64,000 nucleotides of DNA from Tenacibaculum soleae (lineage in GTDB: Bacteria > Bacteroidota > Bacteroidia > Flavobacteriales > Flavobacteriaceae). The DNA lies in the NCBI RefSeq assembly GCF_001693415.1, contig NZ_MAKX01000001.1, positions 434,300 through 498,299 on the forward strand. Direction: 5' to 3'. Under the pieces are notes generated by a model, which did no database searches, was not told the origin of the DNA, and saw only the letters and a program-made list of their open reading frames with translations. A program made the translations under genes and the position numbers. This document shows, one piece after another, positions 43,479 to 52,011 of the stretch (position 1 is its first letter; each line of letters begins with the position of its first letter).

Positions 43479-43508
43479 AAAAAAAGTGATGTTTTCACAT
43501 CACTTTTT
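43479..43508 (-). terminator. Terminator of the thioredoxin gene
   Basis: AAAAAGTGATG and CATCACTTTTT pair perfectly over TTTTCA, 17 bp after the thioredoxin stop, with a T-run on the minus strand. Confidence 0.92.
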
Positions 43509-43524
43509 AAAATCATTTTTAGGC

Positions 43525-43884
43525 TTATTTTTCTACCTTTAAAACATCTTTTATAATTTGTTCTATTTGTTGTTTTGGTAATGCACCATTTGCCATTTGT
43601 GGTTGCTCATTCATAGGGCAAAACAACATAGATGGTATACTACGAATTCCGAAAGCTGCCGATAATTCTTGTTCAGCTTCAGTATCTATTTTATAAATAT
43701 CTATTTTTCCTTCATACTCTTCACTTAATTGTTCTAAAACTGGCGCTAAAGATTTACAAGGACCACACCAATCTGCATAAAAATCAATCAAAGCAGGTTT
43801 ATCTCCTTCAAATTTCCACTCTTTACCTGCTTCAAAATTAAATACTTTTTTTAAAAAAGTTTCTTTTGTTAAATTTTCTGTCAT
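43525..43884 (-). CDS. Thioredoxin
   Basis: A 119-residue protein with an N-terminal extension of about 20 residues and a full thioredoxin fold. ALIDFYADWCGPCKSLAPVL holds the WCGPCK active site. The cis-Pro loop is IRSIPSMLF. No signal peptide is visible, so it is cytoplasmic. It may donate electrons to the ribonucleotide reductase encoded next to it. It has its own strong terminator. Confidence 0.93.
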   Translation of the reverse strand: MTENLTKETFLKKVFNFEAGKEWKFEGDKPALIDFYADWCGPCKSLAPVLEQLSEEYEGKIDIYKIDTEAEQELSAAFGIRSIPSMLFCPMNEQPQMANGALPKQQIEQIIKDVLKVEK

Positions 43885-44019
43885 CTTATTATTGTTTTAC
43901 TACTTTTTATCAGCTATTTTAAAAGTATAAAGGTAGTCGTTTTTATTTCTTAAAAATTACATAAACTTAAACAAGTGTTAAAGTCTTCTTAAAAACAAGA
44001 GGCTACTTATTTTTTCTGC

Positions 44020-44027
44020 TAACTTTG
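44020..44027 (+). promoter_or_regulatory. Promoter -7 box of the prolyl oligopeptidase gene
   Basis: TAACTTTG matches TAnnTTTG, 23 bp before the ATG at 44051. No TTG is at the -33 distance. Confidence 0.5.
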
Positions 44028-44050
44028 AAAGAATTAACTATTCTTATATC

Positions 44051-46210
44051 ATGAAAAAAATACTGCTTCCAATTATTTGTGCAGGTACTTTATTGGTATC
44101 TTGTAACACCGAAAAAAAAGTTAAAAACGACCCTATTTTGAATTACCCTGAAACAGCAAAAAAACCTGTTGTAGATGAATACTTTGGTACCAAAGTAACC
44201 GATAATTACCGTTGGTTAGAAGATGATAAAAGTAAAGAAACTGAGGCTTGGGTAAAGGCTGAAAATGAAGTTACTTTTGATTATTTAAGTAAAATACCAT
44301 ACCGCGAACAATTAAAAAATCGATTATCTGAACTATGGAATTACGAAAAAATAGGAACTCCTTTTAAAGAAGGTGAACATACTTACTTTTATAAAAATAA
44401 CGGATTGCAAAATCAGTATGTGTTATATAGAAAAGATGAAAGCGGAAAAGAAGAGGTTTTCTTAGATCCAAATACATTTTCTGAAGATGGTACTACTTCT
44501 TTAGGTGCCGTAAATTTTTCAAAAGATGGTAGTATTGTTGCTTATTCAATTTCTGAAGGTGGTAGCGATTGGCGTAAAATTATTGTAATGAATGCCAAAA
44601 ACAAAGAAATTATTGGCGATACTTTAGTTGACGTAAAATTTTCTGGAATTGCATGGAAAGCAAACGAAGGTTTTTACTACTCTAGTTACGACAAACCTAA
44701 AGGAAGTGAACTTTCTGCAAAAACAGATCAACACAAATTATATTATCATAAATTAAATACAAAGCAAAGTAACGATCCTGTTATTTTTGGCGCAACTGCC
44801 GAAGAAAAAAACAGATATGTTGGAGGTTCTTTAACCGAAGATGACAACTATTTAATTATTTCAGCCTCAACCTCAACCTCAGGAAACAAGCTGTTTTTAA
44901 AAGATTTAACAACACCTAATAGTAAACTAGTAACTATTTTAGATAATTATGATAGTGATACTTACGTAATTGATAATCGTGATGATAAATTATACTTAGT
45001 TACAAACCTAAACGCTCCTAATAAAAAAATTGTTACTGTTGATGCTAAAAATCCAACTCCAGAAAACTGGAAAGATTTAATTGCTGAAACTGAAAATGTA
45101 TTATCTCCATCAACAGGAGCTGGATATTTCTTTGCAGAATATATGGTAGATGCGGTTTCAAAAATTTTACAATATGATTTTGATGGAAAGTTAATTCGTG
45201 AAGTAAAGTTACCAGGAGTTGGATCTGCTGGTGGTTTTGGAGGAAAAACAAGCGCTAAAGAATTGTATTTCTCATTTACCAATTACAATACGCCAAGTTC
45301 ATCTTATAAATTTAATCCAACCGACGGAACCTACGCTCTTTATTGGAAACCAGCGATATCTTTTAATCCAGATAATTACGAAAGTAAACAGGTTTTTTAC
45401 ACATCAAAAGACGGTACAAAAGTTCCGATGATTATTACTTATAAAAAAGGATTAGAATTAAACGGTAAAAACCCAACAATTTTATATGGTTACGGTGGAT
45501 TTAATGTTAGCTTAACGCCATCATTTAGTATTGCAAACGCTGTTTGGATGGAACAAGGAGGTGTATATGCCGTACCAAACTTACGTGGTGGTGGTGAATA
45601 TGGTAAAAAATGGCACGATGCAGGAACACAGTTAAAAAAACAAAATGTATTTGATGATTTTATTGCTGCTGCTGAGTATTTAATCAACCAAAAATATACT
45701 TCATCTGATTTCCTTGCCGTACGAGGAGGTTCAAACGGAGGTTTATTAGTAGGTGCAACCATGACACAACGACCAGATTTAATGAAAGTTGCCTTACCAG
45801 CCGTTGGTGTTTTAGATATGTTACGCTACCACACCTTTACTGCTGGCGCAGGATGGGCTTACGATTACGGAACTGCAGAACAAAGCAAAGAAATGTTTAA
45901 TTATTTAAAAGGATATTCACCTGTACATAACGTTAAAAAAGGAGTTTCATATCCAGCAACAATGGTAACCACTGGTGATCATGACGATCGTGTTGTACCA
46001 GCACACAGTTTTAAATTTGCAGCAGAATTACAAGACAAACAACAAGGTAAAAGCCCTGTGTTAATTCGTATTGAAACTAATGCAGGTCACGGAGCAGGAA
46101 CTCCGGTAGCAAAAACTATCGAGCAATATGCTGATATTTTCGGATTCACATTACATAATATGGGCTTTAAACAATTACCAAATAATCCTAAATCAAAAAT
46201 TAAAAGTTAA
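44051..46210 (+). CDS. Prolyl oligopeptidase family serine peptidase (S9A), lipoprotein
   Basis: A 719-residue protein with a lipobox (LVSCNTEK). The N-terminal seven-blade propeller spans roughly 80-440. The catalytic domain shows [14 protein letters not shown], the nucleophile motif RGGSNGGLL (Ser near 561), Asp in [14 protein letters not shown] and His near 679 in NAGHGAG. It cleaves short peptides after proline, probably in the periplasm. It is followed by a second peptidase gene, of the M13 family, 108 bp downstream. Confidence 0.94.
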   Translation: MKKILLPIICAGTLLVSCNTEKKVKNDPILNYPETAKKPVVDEYFGTKVTDNYRWLEDDKSKETEAWVKAENEVTFDYLSKIPYREQLKNRLSELWNYEKIGTPFKEGEHTYFYKNNGLQNQYVLYRKDESGKEEVFLDPNTFSEDGTTSLGAVNFSKDGSIVAYSISEGGSDWRKIIVMNAKNKEIIGDTLVDVKFSGIAWKANEGFYYSSYDKPKGSELSAKTDQHKLYYHKLNTKQSNDPVIFGATAEEKNRYVGGSLTEDDNYLIISASTSTSGNKLFLKDLTTPNSKLVTILDNYDSDTYVIDNRDDKLYLVTNLNAPNKKIVTVDAKNPTPENWKDLIAETENVLSPSTGAGYFFAEYMVDAVSKILQYDFDGKLIREVKLPGVGSAGGFGGKTSAKELYFSFTNYNTPSSSYKFNPTDGTYALYWKPAISFNPDNYESKQVFYTSKDGTKVPMIITYKKGLELNGKNPTILYGYGGFNVSLTPSFSIANAVWMEQGGVYAVPNLRGGGEYGKKWHDAGTQLKKQNVFDDFIAAAEYLINQKYTSSDFLAVRGGSNGGLLVGATMTQRPDLMKVALPAVGVLDMLRYHTFTAGAGWAYDYGTAEQSKEMFNYLKGYSPVHNVKKGVSYPATMVTTGDHDDRVVPAHSFKFAAELQDKQQGKSPVLIRIETNAGHGAGTPVAKTIEQYADIFGFTLHNMGFKQLPNNPKSKIKS

Positions 46211-46318
46211 AACTGTAACAATTTTAATTTTTAATACTCTTATACAAGAAAAGAAAAGCTAAAGAAGAAAGAAAACGGTTAAATATCACTTGTAATCAAA
46301 TTAATCAAATCATACACA

Positions 46319-48454
46319 ATGAAAACCATTCACAAAATGCTGTTTACCACTGCTGTTGCTTCTTTAGCTATTGCCTCGTGTAAAACAGGTCCAAAAACTC
46401 AGCAAAATCCTGAAGAGAAATCTCAAGGAATTATTTTAGAAAACATGGATACTTCTGTAAAACCTACAGATGATTTTTTTAGATACGTAAACGGAAGTTG
46501 GTTAGATAAAACCGAAATTCCTGCCGACCGAACTTCTTGGGGAGGTTTTGGTGAATTACGTAAAAAAACAGATGCTGATGTATTAGTTATTTTAAACAAA
46601 GCCATTGAAGAAGGTAATTTTCCAAAAGTAAAAGACGCTCAAGGAAACGAAATAGATTCTGATCAAGAAAAAGCAGTAAACTATTACGAAACCATCATGG
46701 ATACTGTTGCTAGAAACAAACAAGGTATTGAGCCAATAAAACCTTTTTTAGCTAAAATTGATGAAATTAAAACTAAAAAAGACGTAGAAAACTATATTAC
46801 AAACATGGCACCTTACGGTGGTGGTGGTTTTTATGGTTTTGGGGTGTATAACGATTTAAAAAACAGTAGCCAATACGCAGGCTATATGGGCGCTGGTAGT
46901 TTAGGTTTATCGCGTGATTATTACGTAGATGCTAAAGTAGCAGACAAGCTAGCTAAGTATCAAGAATTTGTTGCTAAGATGTTAGTTACTTTTGGTGATG
47001 ATGAAGCTACAGCTAAAAAGAATGCAGAAACTATTGTTGCTTTCGAAAAAAGTTTAGCAACACCAATGATGACCAAAGAAGAGCGTAGAGATACACGTAA
47101 AATGTATAACCCTATGACAGTTGCTGAATTAACTGAATTAGCTCCTGCAATCGATTGGGAAGCTCATTTAAAAGGTATTGGTGTGAACATAGTTGATAAA
47201 GACAACGGTGATTTAAAAGGAGCTCCAGCTGGTAGTATTGATAAAATAATTGTTACCGATCTTGGATACTTTAAAGCATTAAGCGGAATTTTAGATGCTC
47301 GTTCTGTAGAAGATATTAAATTGTTATTACGTTGGAACACCATTAACGGTTCATTAGGAGTATTATCTACCGATTTAGAAACTGCTAACTGGGAGTTTTA
47401 CAGTAAAGAAATGCGTGGTGCAAAGCAACAACGTCCAAGAAACGAGCGTGCTTTAGGTAACTTAAATGGTGCTGTTGGTGAGGCTTTAGGTAAATTATAT
47501 GTTGATAAAATGTTTCCACCAGAAGCAAAAGCGAAAGCAAAAGAAATGATCGACAATGTAATGTTAGGTTTCGAAAAGCGTATTGCTGGTTTAGAGTGGA
47601 TGAGTGAAGAAACTAAAACAAAAGCATTAGAAAAATTACACAAATTAACGGTTAAAATTGCCTATCCTGATGTTTGGAAAGACTATTCTGAATTACAAGT
47701 AAAAGGATTAGAAAACGGTGGTTCTTATTTTGATAACGCTAAAAATGTTACCAAATGGAATTACAACAAAAACATGGAAAAACTAGGGAAAGCTGTAGAT
47801 AGAACAGAATGGGGAATGGCGCCTCAAACTGTAAATGCTTACTTTAATCCTGTAAATAACGAAATCGTATTTCCAGCTGCAATTTTACAACCTCCTTTTT
47901 ATGATTATAAAGCTGATGAAGCTGTAAATTATGGTGGTATCGGAGCAGTAATTGGTCACGAAATTTCTCATAGTTTTGATGATTCTGGAGCTCGTTTTGA
48001 CGGTGACGGAAACCTTAAAAACTGGTGGACAGATTCTGATTCTGAAAAATTTGCCGTAATTGGTAAGCAATTAGTAAAACAATACAGCAATATCGTTGCT
48101 ATTGATAGCATGCATTTAAACGGTGAATTTACTTTAGGTGAAAACATTGGTGATTTAGGTGGTGTACAAGCTGCTTATGAAGGTTTACAAATTTTCTTAG
48201 CAAAAAACGGAAGACCTGCTGATATTGACGGATTTACTGCTGAGCAACGTTTTTTCCTTTCTTGGGGAACAATTTGGAGAACAAAAATGCGTGATGAAGC
48301 TTTAAAAAACTTAATCATGACAAACACCCACGCACCTGGTCAATACAGAGCTTACATGCCTCTTAAAAACGTAGATGCTTTCTATGAAGCTTTTGATGTT
48401 AAAGAAGGCGATAAAATGTACTTAAAACCAGAAGAAAGAGTTAGAATCTGGTAA
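46319..48454 (+). CDS. M13 family metallopeptidase (neprilysin/PepO-like), lipoprotein
   Basis: A 711-residue enzyme with a lipobox (AIASCKTG). The zinc motif HEISH is near 546-550 (VIGHEISHSFDDSGARFD), and the third ligand Glu and Asp are in LGENIGDLGG near 607. NAYFNPVNNEIVFPAAIL and the C-terminal VRIW are also typical. M13 enzymes cleave oligopeptides of up to about 40 residues. With the S9 peptidase upstream it forms a probable periplasmic peptide-degrading pair. A terminator and an intergenic repeat follow. Confidence 0.94.
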   Translation: MKTIHKMLFTTAVASLAIASCKTGPKTQQNPEEKSQGIILENMDTSVKPTDDFFRYVNGSWLDKTEIPADRTSWGGFGELRKKTDADVLVILNKAIEEGNFPKVKDAQGNEIDSDQEKAVNYYETIMDTVARNKQGIEPIKPFLAKIDEIKTKKDVENYITNMAPYGGGGFYGFGVYNDLKNSSQYAGYMGAGSLGLSRDYYVDAKVADKLAKYQEFVAKMLVTFGDDEATAKKNAETIVAFEKSLATPMMTKEERRDTRKMYNPMTVAELTELAPAIDWEAHLKGIGVNIVDKDNGDLKGAPAGSIDKIIVTDLGYFKALSGILDARSVEDIKLLLRWNTINGSLGVLSTDLETANWEFYSKEMRGAKQQRPRNERALGNLNGAVGEALGKLYVDKMFPPEAKAKAKEMIDNVMLGFEKRIAGLEWMSEETKTKALEKLHKLTVKIAYPDVWKDYSELQVKGLENGGSYFDNAKNVTKWNYNKNMEKLGKAVDRTEWGMAPQTVNAYFNPVNNEIVFPAAILQPPFYDYKADEAVNYGGIGAVIGHEISHSFDDSGARFDGDGNLKNWWTDSDSEKFAVIGKQLVKQYSNIVAIDSMHLNGEFTLGENIGDLGGVQAAYEGLQIFLAKNGRPADIDGFTAEQRFFLSWGTIWRTKMRDEALKNLIMTNTHAPGQYRAYMPLKNVDAFYEAFDVKEGDKMYLKPEERVRIW

Positions 48455-48511
48455 ACACAGTATCTTTTGTAATGATTTTCTTTACGGGGAATTGTACAAA
48501 CTATATCAAAG

Positions 48512-48540
48512 AAAACCGATACGAAAGTGTCGGTTTTTTT
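48512..48540 (+). terminator. Terminator after the M13 peptidase gene
   Basis: AAAACCGATAC and GTGTCGGTTTT pair (one T-G) over the tetraloop GAAA, followed by a T-run. Confidence 0.9.
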
Positions 48541-48544
48541 ATTC

Positions 48545-48690
48545 CTGTCACTTCGAGTGATTTTTGAGGCACGAAAAAATTGTATCGAGAAGTTGGGCGT
48601 TACCACAAGTGGTCGCGCTTTCACTACTCGCTTTTTTTTTCGTTCCTCAAAAAAAGAGCTCAAACAAACCGTTCAATCACTAACGCAACA
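48545..48690. repeat. Flavobacterial-type intergenic repeat, two parts
   Basis: The first part (48545-48592) runs from CTGTCACTTCGAGTG to TCGAGAAG, with ends that are partly complementary. The second (48592-48690) runs from GTTGGGCGTTACCACAAG to CACTAACGCAAC, with CGTTA/TAACG ends and the internal GGTCGCGCTTTCACTACTCG. It is more GC-rich than its surroundings and encodes no good protein. Sequences of the GGGCGTTACC...CTAACGC kind are known to me as dispersed intergenic elements in Flavobacteriaceae. Only one copy is present in this window. Confidence 0.65.
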
Positions 48691-48703
48691 AACGATAAAA
48701 ACA

Positions 48704-48711
48704 TATTTTTG
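48704..48711 (+). promoter_or_regulatory. Promoter -7 box giving a leaderless ABC ATPase mRNA
   Basis: TATTTTTG matches TAnnTTTG and ends only 5 bp before the ATG at 48717. Transcription should start at or next to the A of the start codon. Confidence 0.5.
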
Positions 48712-48716
48712 CAAGT

Positions 48717-49655
48717 ATGCTACAAGTTAACAACATTTCATTTGCTTATTCTAAAGAAAAAGCAACACTTAAAAATATAAATTTTCAACTTAAAAAAGGA
48801 GAACATTTATGTATTATGGGCGAAAGTGGTTGCGGAAAATCTACCTTATTAAAAGCCATTTATGGGTTATTAGATGTAAATAAAGGAACCTTATTTTGGA
48901 ATGACATACAAATTTTAGGACCAAAACATCACTTAGTTCCTGGAATGGATTTTTTTAAATACGTTGCGCAAGATTTCGATTTAATGCCTTTTACATCCGT
49001 AACTGAAAATATTAAAAAGTTTTTATCTCGTTTTTATCCTCAAGAAGCTGAACAAAGAACTCAAGAATTATTAGAAGTTATAGAAATGACTTCTTTTGCT
49101 AACACAAAAGTAAAAAACTTAAGCGGCGGACAACAACAACGTGTTGCAATTGCTCGTGCATTGGCAAAAGAGCCTGAATTATTATTGTTAGACGAACCTT
49201 TTAGTCAAATAGATAACTTTAAAAAAAGTTCGCTTCGTAGAAACTTATTTAGTTATTTAAAAGAAAAAAATATTGCCTGTATTGTAGCCACTCACGATGG
49301 TAACGAAGCACTATCATTTGCTGATAAAATGATTGTTATTAGAAACTACCAAATAATAGCAAATGATACCCCTAAAAACCTGTATCAAAATCCTAAATTA
49401 AAATATATCGCTTCGTTGTTTGATGATGTGAATGAAGTATTTATCAATAATAAAACAGTTTTATTATACCCACATCAAATAAAAATTATTGAAAAATCAA
49501 AAATAAAAGCTATTGTTGTTAACAATTACTTTAAAGGATATTATTGGCTTATTGAAGTAAATTATAACGGAAAAATTCTATATCTAAACCATACATCAGT
49601 ATTAGAAACTAAAAAAACAGTTTCTTTGAAATTTAAAGAAACTGTTTTAAATTAA
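48717..49655 (+). CDS. ABC transporter ATP-binding protein with TOBE-like tail
   Basis: A 312-residue ATPase. Walker A GESGCGKST is at 35-43, the signature LSGGQQQR at about 135-142, Walker B LLLLDEPF just after and the switch His in VATHDG. The last 80 residues (IKAIVVNNYFKGYYWLIEVN) look like a TOBE domain of the Fbp/Pot (CUT1-like) group. No permease or binding protein gene is adjacent, so its partner is unknown or it works without one. The 3' end of the gene contains a terminator hairpin. Confidence 0.88.
   Translation: MLQVNNISFAYSKEKATLKNINFQLKKGEHLCIMGESGCGKSTLLKAIYGLLDVNKGTLFWNDIQILGPKHHLVPGMDFFKYVAQDFDLMPFTSVTENIKKFLSRFYPQEAEQRTQELLEVIEMTSFANTKVKNLSGGQQQRVAIARALAKEPELLLLDEPFSQIDNFKKSSLRRNLFSYLKEKNIACIVATHDGNEALSFADKMIVIRNYQIIANDTPKNLYQNPKLKYIASLFDDVNEVFINNKTVLLYPHQIKIIEKSKIKAIVVNNYFKGYYWLIEVNYNGKILYLNHTSVLETKKTVSLKFKETVLN
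49615..49648 (+). terminator. Terminator nested in the end of the ABC ATPase gene
   Basis: AAAACAGTTTCTTT-type left arm (to 49627) pairs perfectly with AAAGAAACTGTTTT (49635-49648) over the loop GAAATTT. It encodes residues VSLKFKETVL just before the stop, so the terminator is part of the coding sequence. Confidence 0.75.
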
Positions 49656-49820
49656 TTCAAAATAATTACTCAACTCTTTTAAAACTTTTTAAGCCTTTTA
49701 AAAAAATACACTTCTATCTTGTTAAATAAAAGTGCATTATAAAATTCTTTTTCATTTGAAGGGTGTAGCAACCTTTCCTATTTTACAAACAGTTAACTAT
49801 TAAATTACCCTACTTTAAAA

Positions 49821-50270
49821 TTAAAAAACGTCTTTTATCACTTGTTTAATATTATTAAAAACAAAACTATCTCCTACCCTTTTTCCTAATAAAATACTCC
49901 CTATTGGTGAAGATACAGAAACAGCAAAATAATTTTGATTATTCACCACAAATTGACCTGCACTAATACTTAAAAAAAAAGTAGCGTTAGTGGTTTTAAC
50001 TACACTTCCTAAATGTGCAATATTTGAATTGTTATCAATTTTTATTTTAGAAAGTATCTCCTTCATTTTTGTGATTCCGGTGAGTTGTTGCCCTGCTTTT
50101 TCCATTTCTAACTGTAACATTGCTCTACCAGTTTCATGTTTATCGCCTGCTGAGCTTTTAGTTTCAGATTGTAATGCTTTTTGATTGGATAAAATTATCT
50201 CTTCAACCGTTTGCTGTCTTTTATTTACATACGCAATGCATTGAGCGTATAATTCTTCTTTTACTTTCAT
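49821..50270 (-). CDS. GreA/GreB-like small protein
   Basis: A 149-residue protein. The N-terminal half is a helical region with KSSAGDKHETGRAMLQLEME, which resembles the coiled-coil of Gre factors and is strongly conserved in Bacteroidetes. The C-terminal half ends with AVSVSSPIGSILLGKRVGDSFVF, the FKBP-like domain motif of GreA (SPxGxxLLGKxxGD). It may act on RNA polymerase through its secondary channel. Homologues are often wrongly labelled 3-oxoacyl-ACP synthase. Its start overlaps the stop of the FAD oxidoreductase gene by 4 bp. Confidence 0.75.
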   Translation of the reverse strand: MKVKEELYAQCIAYVNKRQQTVEEIILSNQKALQSETKSSAGDKHETGRAMLQLEMEKAGQQLTGITKMKEILSKIKIDNNSNIAHLGSVVKTTNATFFLSISAGQFVVNNQNYFAVSVSSPIGSILLGKRVGDSFVFNNIKQVIKDVF

Positions 50271-51376
50271 AATAAATCAGCTAATTCTTTTCCTACCAAA
50301 CTACCAATCGCAATTCCCATACCACCTAAACGAACTCCGCAAAAAACATTATTTGACAATTGTTTTACAATTGCTTTTTTCTGACTTCCAACACCCATAA
50401 TTCCACTCCATCTATGTTCAATTTCAAAATTAGTATTGGGTAAAATAGTTGTTTTTAAAATCTTTTCTAATTTATTTTGAATGATTGTTGTTTCTCCAAA
50501 TTCTGAAGTTTCTTCTGCCTTAAAATCAAGATTTCTTCCACCTCCAAACAAAATTCTATCATCAATATTTCTAAAATAATAATAGCCTTTATCTAAATGA
50601 AAAGTTCCTTTAACATGAAGATTTTTAATAGGTTTTGTAATTAATACTTGTGCTCTTGCTGGTTGTATGTTTTCTTTTAATAATTGATTTGCAAATCCGT
50701 TAGTTGCAATGCACAATTTATTGGTGGAAAAGCTAATTTTATTGGTTTGTATAGCCACTTTATTTCCAATTTCTTCAAAACTTTTAACGGTAATATTATT
50801 TAAAATTTTTATATTACTTTGCTGAATTATCTGAAGTAACTGTGCTACCATTTTACCAGTATCAATTTGCCCTTCAAACTGATTGGTTATATAGTTTTGT
50901 TGTATGTTTTTAAATTTAAAAATATTATCATCTACAGAAAAAACATCCGAAGAAAAAAGTGGTTTTAATAATTGGTTAATCTTATTTTTTTCAACCAAGC
51001 ATTCATCATAAAACTCTTTATCTTCAAATAATTCAAAACCCTTCTTTTGTTGAAAATCGATATTTTTATCACCAAGTGTTTTTCGTAATAGTTGTAGACC
51101 TTTCCAACGTTTTTCAACCAAATTATATACCTCTTGTTCGGTATGAGTTTTTAAATCATCAATCAGTTCCGATAAACTACCAAAACACGCAAAACCGGCA
51201 TTTTTAGTACTTGCTCCTTGAGGCAACATTCCTCTTTCTAAAATTATTATTTTAGCTTTCGGATATTTTTTTCTCAAATTCAATGCACAATTTAAACCTA
51301 CAATTCCACTACCAATAATGGTAAAATCTACATTTGTAAACCACTCTTTTAACTCCCAATAACTGTAATTCAACAT
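50267..51376 (-). CDS. FAD-dependent amino-acid-oxidase-like oxidoreductase (DAO family)
   Basis: A 369-residue flavoprotein. The dinucleotide motif IIGSGIVGLNCALNL is at about 20-34, GASTKNAGFACFGS follows, and the C-terminal GVRLGGMGIAIGSLVG is the second FAD contact. This pattern matches the DadA/glycine oxidase family. The substrate is not defined. The gene is translationally coupled to the Gre-like gene and divergent from a lipoprotein gene with a sigma-54-like promoter. Confidence 0.85.
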   Translation of the reverse strand: MLNYSYWELKEWFTNVDFTIIGSGIVGLNCALNLRKKYPKAKIIILERGMLPQGASTKNAGFACFGSLSELIDDLKTHTEQEVYNLVEKRWKGLQLLRKTLGDKNIDFQQKKGFELFEDKEFYDECLVEKNKINQLLKPLFSSDVFSVDDNIFKFKNIQQNYITNQFEGQIDTGKMVAQLLQIIQQSNIKILNNITVKSFEEIGNKVAIQTNKISFSTNKLCIATNGFANQLLKENIQPARAQVLITKPIKNLHVKGTFHLDKGYYYFRNIDDRILFGGGRNLDFKAEETSEFGETTIIQNKLEKILKTTILPNTNFEIEHRWSGIMGVGSQKKAIVKQLSNNVFCGVRLGGMGIAIGSLVGKELADLL

Positions 51377-51401
51377 CTTAAAATCTATATATATTTGTAC
51401 C

Positions 51402-51418
51402 TTGGCACGCTACTTGAA
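51402..51418 (+). promoter_or_regulatory. Sigma-54-like promoter of the 161-residue lipoprotein gene
   Basis: TTGGCACG-CTAC-TTGAA keeps the -24 element TGGCAC and the correct spacing to a -12 element TTGAA (consensus TTGCA). It predicts a start near 51428. The same motif precedes the next lipoprotein gene. A TATATTTG box (51390-51397) also lies here and could give a vegetative start. Confidence 0.55.
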
Positions 51419-51449
51419 TATTTAAATTTAAACAATAAAAAGTAATATT

Positions 51450-51935
51450 ATGAAGTTATTCGGAATCTTAATTTTGGCTTTAAGCTTTACGCAATGTGCA
51501 AGTACAAAGCTAGATACTAATCCTCCTTTTATAATAAAATCAGCAGCATACTCTCATATTACTGGTGGTTTACCAGGCAACAATACCCTTAATTTAATGA
51601 TTGAATTTACTTCAAATAAGACTATTGATTTTCAAAAAGTATATTTTCAAAATAGAATGATTACCCCTGTAATTGAACAAAAACAAGGTAAAAAATACAT
51701 TGCTGCTCGTTATAAAACCTCAATAAATAAAAATAGAAAAGATTTGGTTTTAAATGCAAATCCTAAAAAAGAATATGGAAATACCCCAAAAACCAAAGAG
51801 GAATTTCCTTTTGAATTAAAAGAGAATGAAGCTATAGTTGCTTATAAGGTAGATGAGAAAATTCATTATTATAAAATAGAAAGTATTAAAAAAAATAAAA
51901 GAGTTTTTATGCCCACAGTAAAACCTCAAAACTAA
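51450..51935 (+). CDS. Lipoprotein of unknown function
   Basis: A 161-residue protein with a lipobox (LSFTQCAST, Cys17). After a short linker it is mostly beta-strand (AAYSHITGGLPGNNTLNLMI, KVYFQNRMITPVIEQ, IVAYKVDEKIHYYKIESIK), consistent with one Ig-like fold. No known family is recognised. It lies between a sigma-54-like promoter and a perfect palindromic terminator, so it is a one-gene unit. Sharing its promoter type with the next lipoprotein gene suggests a common envelope-linked response. Confidence 0.75.
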   Translation: MKLFGILILALSFTQCASTKLDTNPPFIIKSAAYSHITGGLPGNNTLNLMIEFTSNKTIDFQKVYFQNRMITPVIEQKQGKKYIAARYKTSINKNRKDLVLNANPKKEYGNTPKTKEEFPFELKENEAIVAYKVDEKIHYYKIESIKKNKRVFMPTVKPQN

Positions 51936-51936
51936 C

Positions 51937-51964
51937 AAAAAACACCTCATATGAGGTGTTTTTT
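51937..51964 (+). terminator. Perfect 28-bp palindromic terminator
   Basis: AAAAAACACCTCAT is followed directly by its exact complement, ending in T6. It separates the two lipoprotein genes. Confidence 0.9.
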
Positions 51965-51968
51965 ATTT

Positions 51969-51985
51969 TTGGCACGTATTTTGAA
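51969..51985 (+). promoter_or_regulatory. Sigma-54-like promoter of the 305-residue lipoprotein gene
   Basis: TTGGCACG-TATT-TTGAA is the same motif and spacing as at 51402-51418. The expected start is near 51995, about 17-23 nt before the start codon. An overlapping TATTTTTG (51964-51971) is also present. Confidence 0.55.
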
Positions 51986-52011
51986 ATTCAGTAAGTATAA
52001 CCATAAAACCA

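Noticed and set aside
48382..48780. Several overlapping short open frames in the peptidase-ABC gap
   Set aside because: They fall in the intergenic repeat, overlap on both strands and have no recognisable protein features.
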